From the NCBI GenBank assembly GCA_937974195.1, contig CALJIC010000186.1, positions 1 through 48,196 of the forward strand: 48,196 bases of DNA. Direction: 5' to 3'. The position numbers and the translations under genes are program-made. The notes below the pieces were generated by a model. It saw nothing but the letters and a program-made list of their open reading frames with translations, was not told the origin of the DNA and searched no databases. Of the stretch, positions 24,051 through 32,652 are shown one piece after another. Source of the stretch: an uncultured Roseiflexaceae bacterium (lineage in GTDB: Bacteria > Chloroflexota > Chloroflexia > Chloroflexales > Roseiflexaceae). Numbering within the stretch: position 1 is the stretch's first letter; each line of letters starts with the position of its first letter.

Positions 24051-24629
24051 TCACGGCGCGTCGTCGAGCGGCACCAGCGCCACCGTGAGCGTCCGGTCGA
24101 TCGGCGTGGCCGTCTGCGAGCAGCGCGGCATCTTGCCGAGCTGCCGGCCGGCGTGCCAGAAGTCGGCGTGGTGCCAGTTCGGCCGCGTGACCCAGGAGAT
24201 ACTCACGCTGCGCGGGTAGCCCATCTGCCGGTCGTACGTCGCCCGCAGATCGACCGCGAGATCGCAGGCGCAGCCGAAGGCGATGCAGCGCACCGGCTCG
24301 CTCTGGGCGATGATCTGCTGGAACAGGCTGCTGACGGTTTGGGCGGGGCGCCTGCAGGTGTTCTGGACGACGCGGACGACGGTCTCGCCGCGGACCTCGA
24401 CATCCTGCAGGCAGCGGATCATCCGAGAGGGCAGGCGGTACTGGTCCTCGATCTTCAGCAGGTAGTGGTCGAGCGGGCGGGCGCTCCAGCGCCGCTGCGC
24501 CTCTTCGGTCATGCGCCGGCTGGAGAAGGGCTGCCAGACCAGGGCGGCGCCGAGCGCGCTGAGCAGCAGCGCTGCGGCGCCGAGCCCCACGAGCCAGTGC
24601 GGCGTGCGGCGAATACGCTCGCGCCCCAT
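24051..24629 (-). CDS. membrane-anchored protein, possibly DUF6174-like
   Basis: A 192-residue protein with one N-terminal hydrophobic segment (about 13-33) and an outward-facing domain. RRWSARPLDHYLLKIEDQY, then a Cys, VRGETVVRVVQNTC and later CIAFGCACDLAVDLRATYD, resembles the small extracytoplasmic DUF6174 pattern of 'W-x-Y ... C ... V-x-V'. Six cysteines (CLQDV, NTC, CIAFGCAC, RCSQ) suggest disulfides outside the cell. GGGAGG lies 8 bases before the ATG. It converges on murF-alr with a 6-base gap. Function unknown. Confidence 0.65.
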   Translation of the reverse strand: MGRERIRRTPHWLVGLGAAALLLSALGAALVWQPFSSRRMTEEAQRRWSARPLDHYLLKIEDQYRLPSRMIRCLQDVEVRGETVVRVVQNTCRRPAQTVSSLFQQIIAQSEPVRCIAFGCACDLAVDLRATYDRQMGYPRSVSISWVTRPNWHHADFWHAGRQLGKMPRCSQTATPIDRTLTVALVPLDDAP

Positions 24630-24671
24630 GGCTGCAGCCTCCCTGCGAGAGCCGGAGGCCCGCCCGCGCTG

Positions 24672-25376
24672 TCAGCCGCCCAGGTAGGCCTCGCGGACCT
24701 GCGGGCTCACCAGCAGCTCGGACGCCGGGCCTTCCAGCCTGATCCGTCCGGTCTCGATCACATAGCCGCGGGTCGCGATCGACAGCGCCACCTGCGCGTT
24801 CTGCTCGACCAGCAGGATGGTCGTGCCCTGGCGGTTGACCTCGCGGATGATCTCGAAGATCTGCTCGACCAGGATGGGCGCCAGGCCCATCGAGGGCTCG
24901 TCCAGCAGCAGGATGCGCGGCCGGCTCATCATGGCCCGCCCGATCGCCAGCATCTGCTGCTCGCCGCCGGAGAGCGTGCCGCCGAGCTGCGACAGCCGCT
25001 CGCGCAGGCGCGGGAACAGGCTCAGCGTCCGCTCCATATCCTCCTGGATGCCGGCGGTGTCCTTGCGGTTGAAGGCGCCCATCAGCAGGTTTTCCTGCAC
25101 CGTCATCCTGCCGAAGATCCGGCGCCCCTCCGGCGACTGCGCCACCCCGCGGGCGGCGATGATGTGCGGCGGCAGCGTATCGATCCGCTCCCCGTCGAGC
25201 GTGATGGTCCCCGAGCGCGGCCGAAGCAGCCCGCTGATCGTGTTCAGCGTCGTCGTCTTGCCGGCGCCGTTCGAGCCGATCAGGGTGACGATCTCACCCT
25301 CCTCGACGCGCAGCGAGATGCCCTTCAGCGCGTGAATGTGGCCGTAGTAGGTGTGGATGTCGTCCAGTATCAGCAT
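24672..25376 (-). CDS. livF: branched-chain amino-acid-type ABC transporter ATPase LivF
   Basis: A 234-residue ATPase, normal length for LivF. Walker A is GSNGAGKTT (34-42), the signature is LSGGEQ (135-140), and Walker B is ILLLDEP (155-161) followed by SMGLAP, the LivF hallmark. ALKGISLRVEEGEIVTLIG and FEIIREVNRQGTTILLVEQN are typical. With LivG it drives import through LivH/LivM. It is the last gene of the liv operon, 24 bases after livG. Confidence 0.95.
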   Translation of the reverse strand: MLILDDIHTYYGHIHALKGISLRVEEGEIVTLIGSNGAGKTTTLNTISGLLRPRSGTITLDGERIDTLPPHIIAARGVAQSPEGRRIFGRMTVQENLLMGAFNRKDTAGIQEDMERTLSLFPRLRERLSQLGGTLSGGEQQMLAIGRAMMSRPRILLLDEPSMGLAPILVEQIFEIIREVNRQGTTILLVEQNAQVALSIATRGYVIETGRIRLEGPASELLVSPQVREAYLGG

Positions 25377-25400
25377 GCGGCTTCCTCTTGCAGCCCTCCG

Positions 25401-26204
25401 TCACGGCGCAGCCGGCGATGTCTGCGGCGCCGTGCCGTCGAGGCTGCCGCTGCCAAGGTACGCCTCGATCACGCGCGGGTTCCTGCGCACCTCGTCGGGC
25501 GCGCCCTCGGCGATCTTCTCGCCGTAGTCCAGCACCGTGACGCGGTCGGAGATGCCCATCACGACCTTCATATCGTGCTCGATGAGCAGGATCGTGATGC
25601 CGAGCTCGTCGCGCAGGCGCTCGGTGAGCGCCCGCATCTCGTCCGTCTCGCGCGGGTTCATCCCCGCCGTCGGCTCGTCGAGCAGCAGCAGCTTCGGCTT
25701 AAGCGCCAGGGCGCGGGCGATCTCGAGCCGCCGCTGGTCGCCGTACGGCATGTTGCGCGCGATGGTGTTCTCCCGGCCGCGCAGCCCGACGAACGCCAGC
25801 AGCCGGCGGGCCTCCTCCTCGGCCTCGCGCTCCTCGCGCCAGAAGCGCGGGGTGCGCAGCAGCACGTCGAAGAGGCGCGTGTGCAGATGGCCGTGCATGC
25901 CCACCAGGACGTTCTGCAGCGCCGTCATGCTCGCGAACAGCCGGATGTTCTGGTAGGTGCGCGCGATCCCCATGCGGGCGATCTGGTCCGGCCGCAGCCG
26001 CTGCAGCGGCTGGCCGAGGAACAGGATCTCGCCCTGGTCCGGGGTGTAGAAGCCGGTGATACAGTTGAAGAAGCTCGTCTTGCCGGCGCCGTTCGGCCCG
26101 ATCACGCTGTGGATCGTGCGCTCGCGCACCGCCAGGTTGACTGAGTTGACTGCGATGAGCCCGCCGAACGCCTTGGTCACGTTGCGGGCGACGAGAACGT
26201 CCAT
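25401..26204 (-). CDS. livG: branched-chain amino-acid-type ABC transporter ATPase LivG
   Basis: A 267-residue ATPase. Walker A is GPNGAGKT (36-43) and Walker B LLLLDEPTAGMNP (172-184). The signature is MPYGDQRRLEIARAL rather than LSGGQ, which is normal for LivG. IARTYQNIRLF and LLIEHDMKVVMGISDRVTVLDYG are family blocks. The start at 26204 lies 5 bases after the livM stop; a longer frame to 26315 is rejected because it overlaps livM. The last 20 residues (SGSLDGTAPQTSPAAP) are a non-conserved tail. Confidence 0.95.
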   Translation of the reverse strand: MDVLVARNVTKAFGGLIAVNSVNLAVRERTIHSVIGPNGAGKTSFFNCITGFYTPDQGEILFLGQPLQRLRPDQIARMGIARTYQNIRLFASMTALQNVLVGMHGHLHTRLFDVLLRTPRFWREEREAEEEARRLLAFVGLRGRENTIARNMPYGDQRRLEIARALALKPKLLLLDEPTAGMNPRETDEMRALTERLRDELGITILLIEHDMKVVMGISDRVTVLDYGEKIAEGAPDEVRRNPRVIEAYLGSGSLDGTAPQTSPAAP

Positions 26205-26209
26205 CGGCG

Positions 26210-27877
26210 TTACACCTCTGTATTGCTGGTCGGCACCGCCGGCAGCGGCGCGGTCTGCTCTTCGGCGAGCGCCGGGGCCTCGGCCAGCTCGCGCTCGATC
26301 GCCTCCTCGGGCCACAGGCCCTGCGGCCGGAACAGCATCATCACCACCAGCAGCGCGCCGTACACCAGCAGCCGGTAGTCGTTGAACTCGCGCAGCAGCT
26401 CCGGCAGCCCCACCAGCACCAGCGCGCCGATCAGCACGCCCGGCAGGCTGCCGAGCCCGCCGATGATGATCAGCGCCACCACGTTGATCGAGATCAGCAG
26501 GCCGAAGCTGGTCGGCACGACCGAGTTGACCATCGCGGCGAAGATCGAGCCGCTCAGGCCGCCCAGCAGCGCGCCCAGCGCGAAGGCCGTCAGCTTGGCG
26601 GTGACGCGGTTGATGCCCATCGCCTGCGCGACGTCCTCATCCTCGCGGATGGCCATCCACGCCCGCCCGAGGCGCGAGTCCTTGATGCGCTTCGCCATCA
26701 CCCAGGCGATCAGGCACCCGATCAGGATGAGGTAGTAGAACTCCTGCGGCGTGTCGAACACGAAGTCGCCGATCGTCGGCCGGGCGATGCGGGTCACGCC
26801 CTGCGCGCCGCCGAGGTACGGCTTCAGCCAGTCCGAGAGCGCCAGCAGGCGGATGATCTCGCCGAACCCGAGCGTCGTAATCGCCAGGTAGTCGCCGCGC
26901 ATGCGCAGCACCGGCAGGCCGAGCAGGACGCCGGCGAACAGCGCCACCAGCAGCGCGAACGGCAGCGCCTGCCAGAAGCTGAGCTGGAACAGCTGCAGGT
27001 CCGGCGAGGTCAGCACCGCCATCGTGTAGGCGCCGATCGCGAAGAACCCGACGTACCCCAGGTCCAGCAGGCCGGCGAAGCCGACCACGAGGTTCAGCCC
27101 CAGGCCCATGATGATGTACAGCCCGATGAAGCTGACCACGTTGCTCAGGAACAGGCTGCTCCACAGCGGGAAGGTCAGGAGCAGCAGCGCCGCGATGCCG
27201 AACTGCGCCACCTGCCACGGCGTGTACCGCGCGCCCGGCTGGCCCGCCGCCCGCCGCGCGGGCTGGAACGTGGCCCCGGCCCACACCACCGCCCCGGTCA
27301 GCACCAGGATGATCAGCGCGCCCGCTACCTGCAGGCCGCTGTTGGTGAAGAAGAACCGGGCGATGTCGCGCGGCATGAGCGGCACCAGCACCTCGCGCAT
27401 CAGCCCGATCAGCACCGTCGTCAGCGGCGCATACACCAGGACGCGCCGCCACACCAGGGGGATGTACGACAGGAGCGCGCCGAGCGCGCCGCAGATCGCC
27501 CCGGCGAGGATCGGCAGCAGCGGCCCGCCGGCCGCCTCAGGCGTCAGGATCTCCACCAGGCGCGGCGTGGCCGAGACGAACATCGTCCGCAGGGAGAACG
27601 AGGAGATGATCGCCGACAGCAGCGCGAGCGCCACGCCGACGATCAGCCCGGCCCCCGCGCCGGCCGCGATCGCCTGGCGGGTCTCGCTCACGCGCCGGCC
27701 GGCCAGGTTGCCGATCGCCACAGCCAGGATGACCAGCAGCGCATAGCCGAAGGTGACCTCGCGGCCCACCAGCGCTCGCCGGCTGAACGCCTCGACCATG
27801 CCGATCAGACAGAGGTGCCAGGCGGCGACGCTCCCCAGCAGACCGATACGAATTGCTGTTTTTGCTGCGCTGGACAT
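26210..27877 (-). CDS. livM: branched-chain amino-acid-type ABC permease LivM with N-terminal extension
   Basis: A 555-residue permease. Residues from about 222 on are a complete LivM: GLNLVVGFAGLLDLGYVGFF (260-279), RGDYLAITTLGFGEIIRLL, the cytoplasmic loop AIREDEDVAQAMGIN, and IIGGLGSLPG. The 220 residues before it add about five further hydrophobic segments, with no match I recognise. A typical LivM has 300-350 residues, though long versions exist (E. coli LivM is about 425), so this is unusually extended. AGGAGG is 5 bases before the ATG, and the frame is continuous. The C-terminal tail is acidic and probably disordered. Confidence 0.92.
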   Translation of the reverse strand: MSSAAKTAIRIGLLGSVAAWHLCLIGMVEAFSRRALVGREVTFGYALLVILAVAIGNLAGRRVSETRQAIAAGAGAGLIVGVALALLSAIISSFSLRTMFVSATPRLVEILTPEAAGGPLLPILAGAICGALGALLSYIPLVWRRVLVYAPLTTVLIGLMREVLVPLMPRDIARFFFTNSGLQVAGALIILVLTGAVVWAGATFQPARRAAGQPGARYTPWQVAQFGIAALLLLTFPLWSSLFLSNVVSFIGLYIIMGLGLNLVVGFAGLLDLGYVGFFAIGAYTMAVLTSPDLQLFQLSFWQALPFALLVALFAGVLLGLPVLRMRGDYLAITTLGFGEIIRLLALSDWLKPYLGGAQGVTRIARPTIGDFVFDTPQEFYYLILIGCLIAWVMAKRIKDSRLGRAWMAIREDEDVAQAMGINRVTAKLTAFALGALLGGLSGSIFAAMVNSVVPTSFGLLISINVVALIIIGGLGSLPGVLIGALVLVGLPELLREFNDYRLLVYGALLVVMMLFRPQGLWPEEAIERELAEAPALAEEQTAPLPAVPTSNTEV

Positions 27878-27886
27878 GGTCGCCTC

Positions 27887-28948
27887 CTACACCCGCTTGA
27901 CCGCCAGGCGCTCGCCCAGGATTCCAGTCGGGCGGAAGATCAGGATCAGCACCAGCACGGTGAAGGCAATGAGGTCCTTGAGCTGGTGTGCCGCCGGGAT
28001 GCCCAAGCCGTCGAGGATCAGGCTCGGCCCGATCGACTCGATGATCCCCAGCAGCAGCCCGCCGAGCGCCGCGCCCGGCATGTTGCCGATCCCGCCCAGC
28101 ACCGCCGCCGTGAACGCCTTAACGCCAGGAATAAAGCCCATGAAGAAGTTCACCTGGTGGAAGATCAGCGCGTACAGCACTCCTGCCACCCCCGCCAGCG
28201 CCCCGCCGAGCGCGAACGTCGTCGCGATCACCCGGTCGACGTTCACCCCCATCAGCGCTGCGGTGTCGAGGTCCTCCGAGATCGCGCGGATCGCCCGGCC
28301 GGTCTTGGTGCGCTGGATGAAGAGGTACAGCGCGGCCAGCATCACCATCGCCGCCACGAACACCACGATCAGCGTCCGCCCGATGCCGAAGACCGTGCCC
28401 TCGAGGATGTCCACATCTGGGTAGACGCGGATGTTGGAGCCGAACAGCCCGCGGAAGGTGTACTGGAGGAAGAATGAGGTGCCGATCGCGGTGATCAGCG
28501 CCACCAGGCGGGGCGAGCGGCGCAGCGGCCGGTAGGCGATGCGCTCGACCGCCAGCGCCAGCGAGGTCGAGACCAGCGCCGCGAACGCGACGATCACCAG
28601 CAGGCTCAGGATCGGCTGTGCGTCCAGGAAGCCGGACCGGTTCAGCGCATCGGCCAGGAAGAAGGCGGTGAAGGCGCCGCTCATGAACACCTCGCCGTGG
28701 GCGAAGTTGATCAGCCGCAGCACGCCGTACACCAGCGTGTACCCCAGCGCGATCAGCGCGTAGATGCCCCCCTGGGCAATGCCCGAGATGATGAAGTTGA
28801 GCCACTGCCCAGCGGTGTAGCGCCCCGACAGCAGCGTCGAGATGGTGCCGATCACGACAAGCGCCAGCAGCACGACGCCGATCGTTCGGACGATAAGCTG
28901 AGAGAAGTCAATCTGCGAGAATGTGGCCTCACGACGCAGCACGCGCAT
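27887..28948 (-). CDS. livH: branched-chain amino-acid-type ABC permease LivH
   Basis: A 353-residue permease. IAQGGIYALIALGYTLVYG, LRLINFAHGEVFMSGAF, the cytoplasmic loop RAISEDLDTAALMGVNVDRV and AVLGGIGNMPGAALGG are LivH hallmarks. About eight hydrophobic segments. The ATG at 28948 with GAGGAG 7 bases upstream gives a 35-residue N-terminus rich in charged residues, slightly longer than usual. The stop is 9 bases before livM. Confidence 0.94.
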   Translation of the reverse strand: MRVLRREATFSQIDFSQLIVRTIGVVLLALVVIGTISTLLSGRYTAGQWLNFIISGIAQGGIYALIALGYTLVYGVLRLINFAHGEVFMSGAFTAFFLADALNRSGFLDAQPILSLLVIVAFAALVSTSLALAVERIAYRPLRRSPRLVALITAIGTSFFLQYTFRGLFGSNIRVYPDVDILEGTVFGIGRTLIVVFVAAMVMLAALYLFIQRTKTGRAIRAISEDLDTAALMGVNVDRVIATTFALGGALAGVAGVLYALIFHQVNFFMGFIPGVKAFTAAVLGGIGNMPGAALGGLLLGIIESIGPSLILDGLGIPAAHQLKDLIAFTVLVLILIFRPTGILGERLAVKRV

Positions 28949-28979
28949 ACTTTCGCTCCTCGTGACTCCTGTACAAAGA

Positions 28980-29009
28980 CGGTCTGGATGCAGTGTCACA
29001 CCCAGACCG
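28980..29009 (-). terminator. second stem-loop in the livK-livH gap
   Basis: CGGTCTGG (28980-28987) pairs perfectly with CCAGACCG (29002-29009), an 8-bp stem with a 14-base loop. It follows the larger hairpin on the livK transcript and lies 31 bases before the livH start. Confidence 0.4.
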
Positions 29010-29022
29010 CCTGCGGACAGGT

Positions 29023-29051
29023 GCGGTGGGGAGCGAGAGGCCCCCCACCGC
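29023..29051 (-). terminator. stem-loop directly after livK
   Basis: GCGGTGGGG and its exact complement, 9-bp stem with an 11-base loop, 8 bases after the livK stop. Like the hairpin after the sugar binding-protein gene, it would favour binding-protein mRNA over permease mRNA. Confidence 0.55.
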
Positions 29052-29059
29052 GATTGATC

Positions 29060-30451
29060 CTACGGGTAGACCTTCCGCGGGTTCGAGCTCTCGTCGCTGC
29101 CCGGGTTCCAGGTGGTCGGGTCAGTATTGACGACCTCGTAGACCGCGATCTTCGGGTCGGCGCAGTCGCCGTTCTCGTCGCAGGTCAGGTTGCCCGTCAG
29201 ACCCTGGAAGTTCTCCGTCGCGTACAGCGCGTCACGCAGGCCCTGGCGCGGGATGTAGAGCGTGCCATCCTCGCCCTGCACCGCCACCTTCTCGATCGCC
29301 GCCAGGATGATGTTCGCGGCGTCGTAGGCGTGCGCGTGGAACGCCGCGGTCGGAGCCTGGCCGAACTTGGCCTCGTACTTCTGGGTGAACTCCTGGTACC
29401 CGCCGGCGAACGCCGAGAAGTCCGGGCTGCTCAGGTACATCCCCAGCACCGCCTCGCCCGACGCCGTCACGAAGTCCGGCGAGAAGATGCCGTCCGCGCC
29501 CATCAGCTTGGCGTTGGCCAGGGTCGGGTCATCCTTGATCTGGCGGGTGATGAAGCCGCCCTCCGCCACGAAGATCGGGTAGTAGATCAGCTCGGGCGGG
29601 CCGTCGGCGGCCGCGGCCAGGCGGCCGAACAGCGGGGTCATGTCGGTGTCGCCGACGTTGATCGCCTCCTCCGAGGTGATCGTGCCGCCCAGCCTGCGGA
29701 AGTTCTCCGCGAACACCTGCGTCAGACCCTGGGCGTAGGGGCTGCCGTCGTGCACCGTGGCGGCCTTGCGGATCCCCAGGTTGTTGTAGGCGAACTCAGC
29801 TGCGACCCGGCCCTGCACGATGTCGTTGTGGGCGGTGCGCAGGTAGCCGTTCACGTGCGTCGCGGGGTCGGTCAGGTCCGGCGCGGTGTTCGAGGGCGAG
29901 ACCATGACCATGCCGGCCTCGTCGATCACCGGCGCCAGCACGCGCGCCTCGCTCGAGCACGAGGTGCCGACGATCGCGACGATCTGCGAGTTGGAGGCCA
30001 GCTTGGTAGCCGCCGCCTGGCCGCCCTCGGCGCTGCAGCCGGTGTCCTCGCCGATCAGCTCGAGCGGGTGACCCAGCAGCTCGTTGCCGATGTCGTCCAT
30101 GGCGATCTCGACGCCGCGGCGGGCGTCCTCACCGAGCGAGGCGTTCGCGCCGCTGGTGACCATCGCGTAGGCCAGCACGATCGGGTCGCCCGGCGCGATC
30201 TCAACCACGCCGATCGGGTCATCCGGTATCCCGCCGGTATTCCCACCGGTGTCCCCACCGGTGTCCTCGCTGGACGCGACCTCGGTAGCCGCAGCCTCGA
30301 CGGTCGGAGCCACCTCAGTGGCGGCGCCGGTCACCTCGGTGGCTGCAGCCGCCACCGTCGGCTCGCTCGGCGCGCTGGGGGCAGCCCCACCGCAGGCCGC
30401 CAGCACGCCGGCAACCAGCAGGAACGCCAGAATTGCGCTGAGACGCTTCAT
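29060..30451 (-). CDS. livK: branched-chain amino-acid-type ABC binding lipoprotein LivK
   Basis: A 463-residue type I periplasmic-binding protein. Lipobox LAAC with Cys20 follows an 11-residue hydrophobic core; a Thr/Ala/Glu-rich linker with DTGGDTGGNTGG then reaches residue 85. Core blocks: RRGVEIAMDDIGNELLGHPLEL, NSQIVAIVGTSCSSEARV, VMVSPSNTAPDLT, and FHAHAYDAANIILAAIEKVA. Four cysteines in the mature part (DTGCSAE, GTSCSS, LTCDENGDCAD) probably form two disulfides. AAGGAG is 11 bases before the ATG. Liv-type proteins also bind urea, amides or aromatic compounds, so the ligand is not fixed by family. Confidence 0.93.
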   Translation of the reverse strand: MKRLSAILAFLLVAGVLAACGGAAPSAPSEPTVAAAATEVTGAATEVAPTVEAAATEVASSEDTGGDTGGNTGGIPDDPIGVVEIAPGDPIVLAYAMVTSGANASLGEDARRGVEIAMDDIGNELLGHPLELIGEDTGCSAEGGQAAATKLASNSQIVAIVGTSCSSEARVLAPVIDEAGMVMVSPSNTAPDLTDPATHVNGYLRTAHNDIVQGRVAAEFAYNNLGIRKAATVHDGSPYAQGLTQVFAENFRRLGGTITSEEAINVGDTDMTPLFGRLAAAADGPPELIYYPIFVAEGGFITRQIKDDPTLANAKLMGADGIFSPDFVTASGEAVLGMYLSSPDFSAFAGGYQEFTQKYEAKFGQAPTAAFHAHAYDAANIILAAIEKVAVQGEDGTLYIPRQGLRDALYATENFQGLTGNLTCDENGDCADPKIAVYEVVNTDPTTWNPGSDESSNPRKVYP

Positions 30452-30936
30452 GGATTCTGCTACTCCTTAGCTACAAGAGAATCTGTGGGCGTTTGTGAAG
30501 TTACGCCGTAGTCGGTGGCCAGCCGGTCGCTCGTGCGGCCGCCTCGCAGCCCATGTGCGGAGGTCGGTCGCAGGCGTAGAAACAGAGGCCGTCTACCTCC
30601 TGATACCGCTGTGCCGCACCAATGCAGGGGCATGCTCCCAACCACACGGCCGCTCACCACAGTTGCGCGCCTCTCTCGCAGAAGCACACGGCAACAGTTT
30701 GGTGGTGACGGGCTGAGAGTTTCCGGGAGCTGGCAATCGACGCTCCTGCAGTTCGCCCAGTGGTCGGTGTGGCGCTGTGGTGCGCACAACAGCAAGCTCA
30801 CCGTCTGTTGTTCGCCTCGACGGAATTGGCGCGCAGTGTACTCGATGGGCGGTTCTTTGTCAAGCTATGTTAACTAGGACAATCTTGTAGGGAGGCGCTG
30901 TGCAGGCGGTGGAGACGCCAACGCCGATACCGTGTC
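30452..30936. other. long leader and gene-free region upstream of livK
   Basis: Nearly 490 bases without a supported gene. If transcription starts from the promoter at 30835-30863, livK has an untranslated leader of about 375 bases. An ACAACAG/CTGTTGT inverted repeat (30786-30792 with 30805-30811) lies just downstream of the predicted start. No known riboswitch was recognised in it. Small frames on both strands have no ribosome binding site or recognisable product. Confidence 0.5.
30835..30863 (-). promoter_or_regulatory. sigma-70 promoter for the liv operon
   Basis: On the minus strand TTGACA (30858-30863) and TACACT (30835-30840) with a 17-base spacer. The predicted start is near 30828. 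No other gene on this strand lies between it and livK. Confidence 0.6.
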
Positions 30937-31647
30937 TCAGCTCTGTCCGTCGATCTGCAGCTCCGGGTTGGCGCGGTCCAGCACGGCGGTTCGCGCCGCG
31001 CCGCCGAGATGCTGCGTCACCAGCGTCGCCAGATCTCCGAGCGCGGCGTCGAGGCGGGCGGGCGGGTGCGCGGCCAGGGTCTCGATCACCAGCAGCGCGT
31101 CGGTGGTGGCGCCGGTCAGCTTGGTGCGGTCGGCCTCGCGCCAGTTGAAGCAGCGGCAGATCGCGCCCGCCGCGTCGGCGTAGATCACCTCGCCCGGCGG
31201 CGGCGGGTCGTCCTGCTCGGCGCCGATCGTCCGGAACGGCTCGCCTCCGCGGGCGCGCGTGAGCTGGATATCGCCCACGATCGCGGCGAGGTCCTCGCCG
31301 CCGCACGGCAGCTGGTGGCGGAGCGACACGGCGTTGTACAGGTCCACGAGCGGGTTGATGGAGCGCAGGCGCCCCGACTGTGCCGAGCGCAGCAGGCTCT
31401 CGATCGACGAGCGGAACTTCGATGGCTTGGCGCCGAACTGGGCGTATGCCTCCCGCCAGGGCGCGACGGCCGGGTGGCTTGCGATCTCCGCGCCCCTGAG
31501 CGCTGCAGCCGCAGCGTCGATCTCGGCGGCGAGCAGCGCGGCCGCCTCCGCTCCTCCTCGGGTGTTGTCGATCCCACGGGCGATGACGATCCCGATCCGG
31601 GCTTCGGGGAACAGGCTCCAGAAGGCCTCAGTGACAGTCAGCTTCAT
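30937..31647 (-). CDS. B3/B4 tRNA-binding domain protein (PheRS-beta-like)
   Basis: A 236-residue stand-alone B3/B4 domain protein (COG3382 type). FGAKPSKFRSSIESLLRSAQ and INPLVDLYNAVSLRHQLPCGGEDL are the conserved blocks shared with the editing domain of phenylalanyl-tRNA synthetase beta. YADAAGAICRCFNWREADRTKLT and ALLVIETLA complete the fold. Related free-standing domains are thought to hydrolyse mischarged tRNA or bind nucleic acid; activity is unproven. ATG at 31647 has GAGGAGA 7 bases upstream. The gene is transcribed alone from an extended -10 promoter. Confidence 0.88.
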   Translation of the reverse strand: MKLTVTEAFWSLFPEARIGIVIARGIDNTRGGAEAAALLAAEIDAAAAALRGAEIASHPAVAPWREAYAQFGAKPSKFRSSIESLLRSAQSGRLRSINPLVDLYNAVSLRHQLPCGGEDLAAIVGDIQLTRARGGEPFRTIGAEQDDPPPPGEVIYADAAGAICRCFNWREADRTKLTGATTDALLVIETLAAHPPARLDAALGDLATLVTQHLGGAARTAVLDRANPELQIDGQS

Positions 31648-31676
31648 CGTTTGGTCTCCTCGGCAGATGCGGGCGC

Positions 31677-31685
31677 ATTGTATCA
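31677..31685 (-). promoter_or_regulatory. extended -10 promoter of the B3/B4 gene
   Basis: On the minus strand TGATACAAT, a TGn-extended -10 box (TACAAT at 31677-31682), about 30 bases before the start codon. No clear -35. Confidence 0.45.
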
Positions 31686-31708
31686 TCGCCGGGCCGCGAG
31701 TCTCGGTC

Positions 31709-31717
31709 TGCTATAAT
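31709..31717 (+). promoter_or_regulatory. extended -10 promoter upstream of the nucleotidyltransferase gene
   Basis: TGCTATAAT, a perfect extended -10, 150 bases before the start at 31867. The intervening leader can form GTGGC/GCCAC and a longer imperfect CCTCCGC/GCGGAAGAGG pairing. It is back to back with the extended -10 of the B3/B4 gene. Confidence 0.5.
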
Positions 31718-31866
31718 CCGGCGGGTGGCCGCAAAGCCACGCGGCCGTGTAACCCTGTCATCTATGCGACTTCCGCGGGGAGGTGTGGAGGGTCCGCCTC
31801 CGCGATCCCTTCCAGAGCGTGTGCGGAAGAGGCTACCCCGTAGCTCGTGTTATAGAGTGTCTGAGT

Positions 31867-32652
31867 ATGCTTGATGATCGCCGCCTTGCCGAGTGGGTCG
31901 AGCGGCTCCGCCGCGAGGAGCCGCGCGCCGTCGCGGTGCTGTGCCACGGCAGCTACGCCCGCGGCGGCGCCGAGCCCCACAGCGACCTCGATCTGGATGT
32001 GCTGATCGACGGCGAGCCGGAGATGGGCTACCGGAGCGCGTTCGACGAGCTGCCGGACGGGCGCCTGCTCCACGTGACGATCGCCACTGAGTCGCTCGAG
32101 GGCTGGCTGGCCCAGTTCGCGCCGCCGGTCGAGTCCGAGGCCTGGGCCTTCTACCTCCCGGCGCGCCAGGTCGCGCGGCTGCTGTGGGCCACACCCGAGG
32201 CCCGCCGGCGGCTGGACGGGCACGTGACCCTCTCCCTGGAGGCCTCGCCGCAGCTCCAGGATCTGCTCGAGAGCGCCGCGAAGGTGCGCAACGCCGCGGC
32301 CCGGGGCGATGAGCTGGGCGTGCGCCTCGCCGCCCAGGACGTGGCGCTGCGCTGCCCGGCGCTCCTCGCGCTGCTCAACCCGCCCGTGCGGGTCGACACC
32401 CGGCGCGAAGCGCTGCAGGCCGCGCTCGATCTCCCGCACGCGCCGCCGGGCTACCGCGACGATATGCTGACCTGCCTGGGGATGAGCGGGCGCGCCAGCA
32501 CGGCGCAGGAGGTGCACGACGCGGCGCTCCGGCTGGCGGGCGGCGTGGTTGCAGCGCTGCAGGAGCGCCCGGAGGTCCTGGCCGGTCGCGTCGAGCCGGG
32601 GCTCCCCGAGGCCCTGGCCGACGGGCGCGTCATGCGCCTGCTGACTCAGTAG
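31867..32652 (+). CDS. nucleotidyltransferase-fold protein
   Basis: A 261-residue protein with the pol-beta-type nucleotidyltransferase signature: CHGSYARGGAEPHSDLDLDV, giving GS at 28-29 and catalytic acids Asp40 and Asp42. The C-terminal 140 residues are helical (LEASPQLQDLLESAAKVRNAAARGD) as in kanamycin-nucleotidyltransferase-like or minimal NTase/HEPN arrangements. It could modify a small molecule, a protein or tRNA; no partner gene points to one. The start at 31867 lacks a strong Shine-Dalgarno sequence. The 3' end overlaps the converging methyltransferase gene by 23 bases. Confidence 0.8.
   Translation: MLDDRRLAEWVERLRREEPRAVAVLCHGSYARGGAEPHSDLDLDVLIDGEPEMGYRSAFDELPDGRLLHVTIATESLEGWLAQFAPPVESEAWAFYLPARQVARLLWATPEARRRLDGHVTLSLEASPQLQDLLESAAKVRNAAARGDELGVRLAAQDVALRCPALLALLNPPVRVDTRREALQAALDLPHAPPGYRDDMLTCLGMSGRASTAQEVHDAALRLAGGVVAALQERPEVLAGRVEPGLPEALADGRVMRLLTQ

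Noticed and set aside
30705..30725. CTGAGA on the plus strand, as in TPP riboswitches
   Set aside because: The other conserved TPP segments and helices are missing and no plus-strand gene follows.
31772..31787. 16-base identity TCCGCGGGGAGGTGTG with 35901-35916 as a mobile repeat
   Set aside because: At this GC content one 16-base match in 48 kb is near chance expectation, and flanks do not align.
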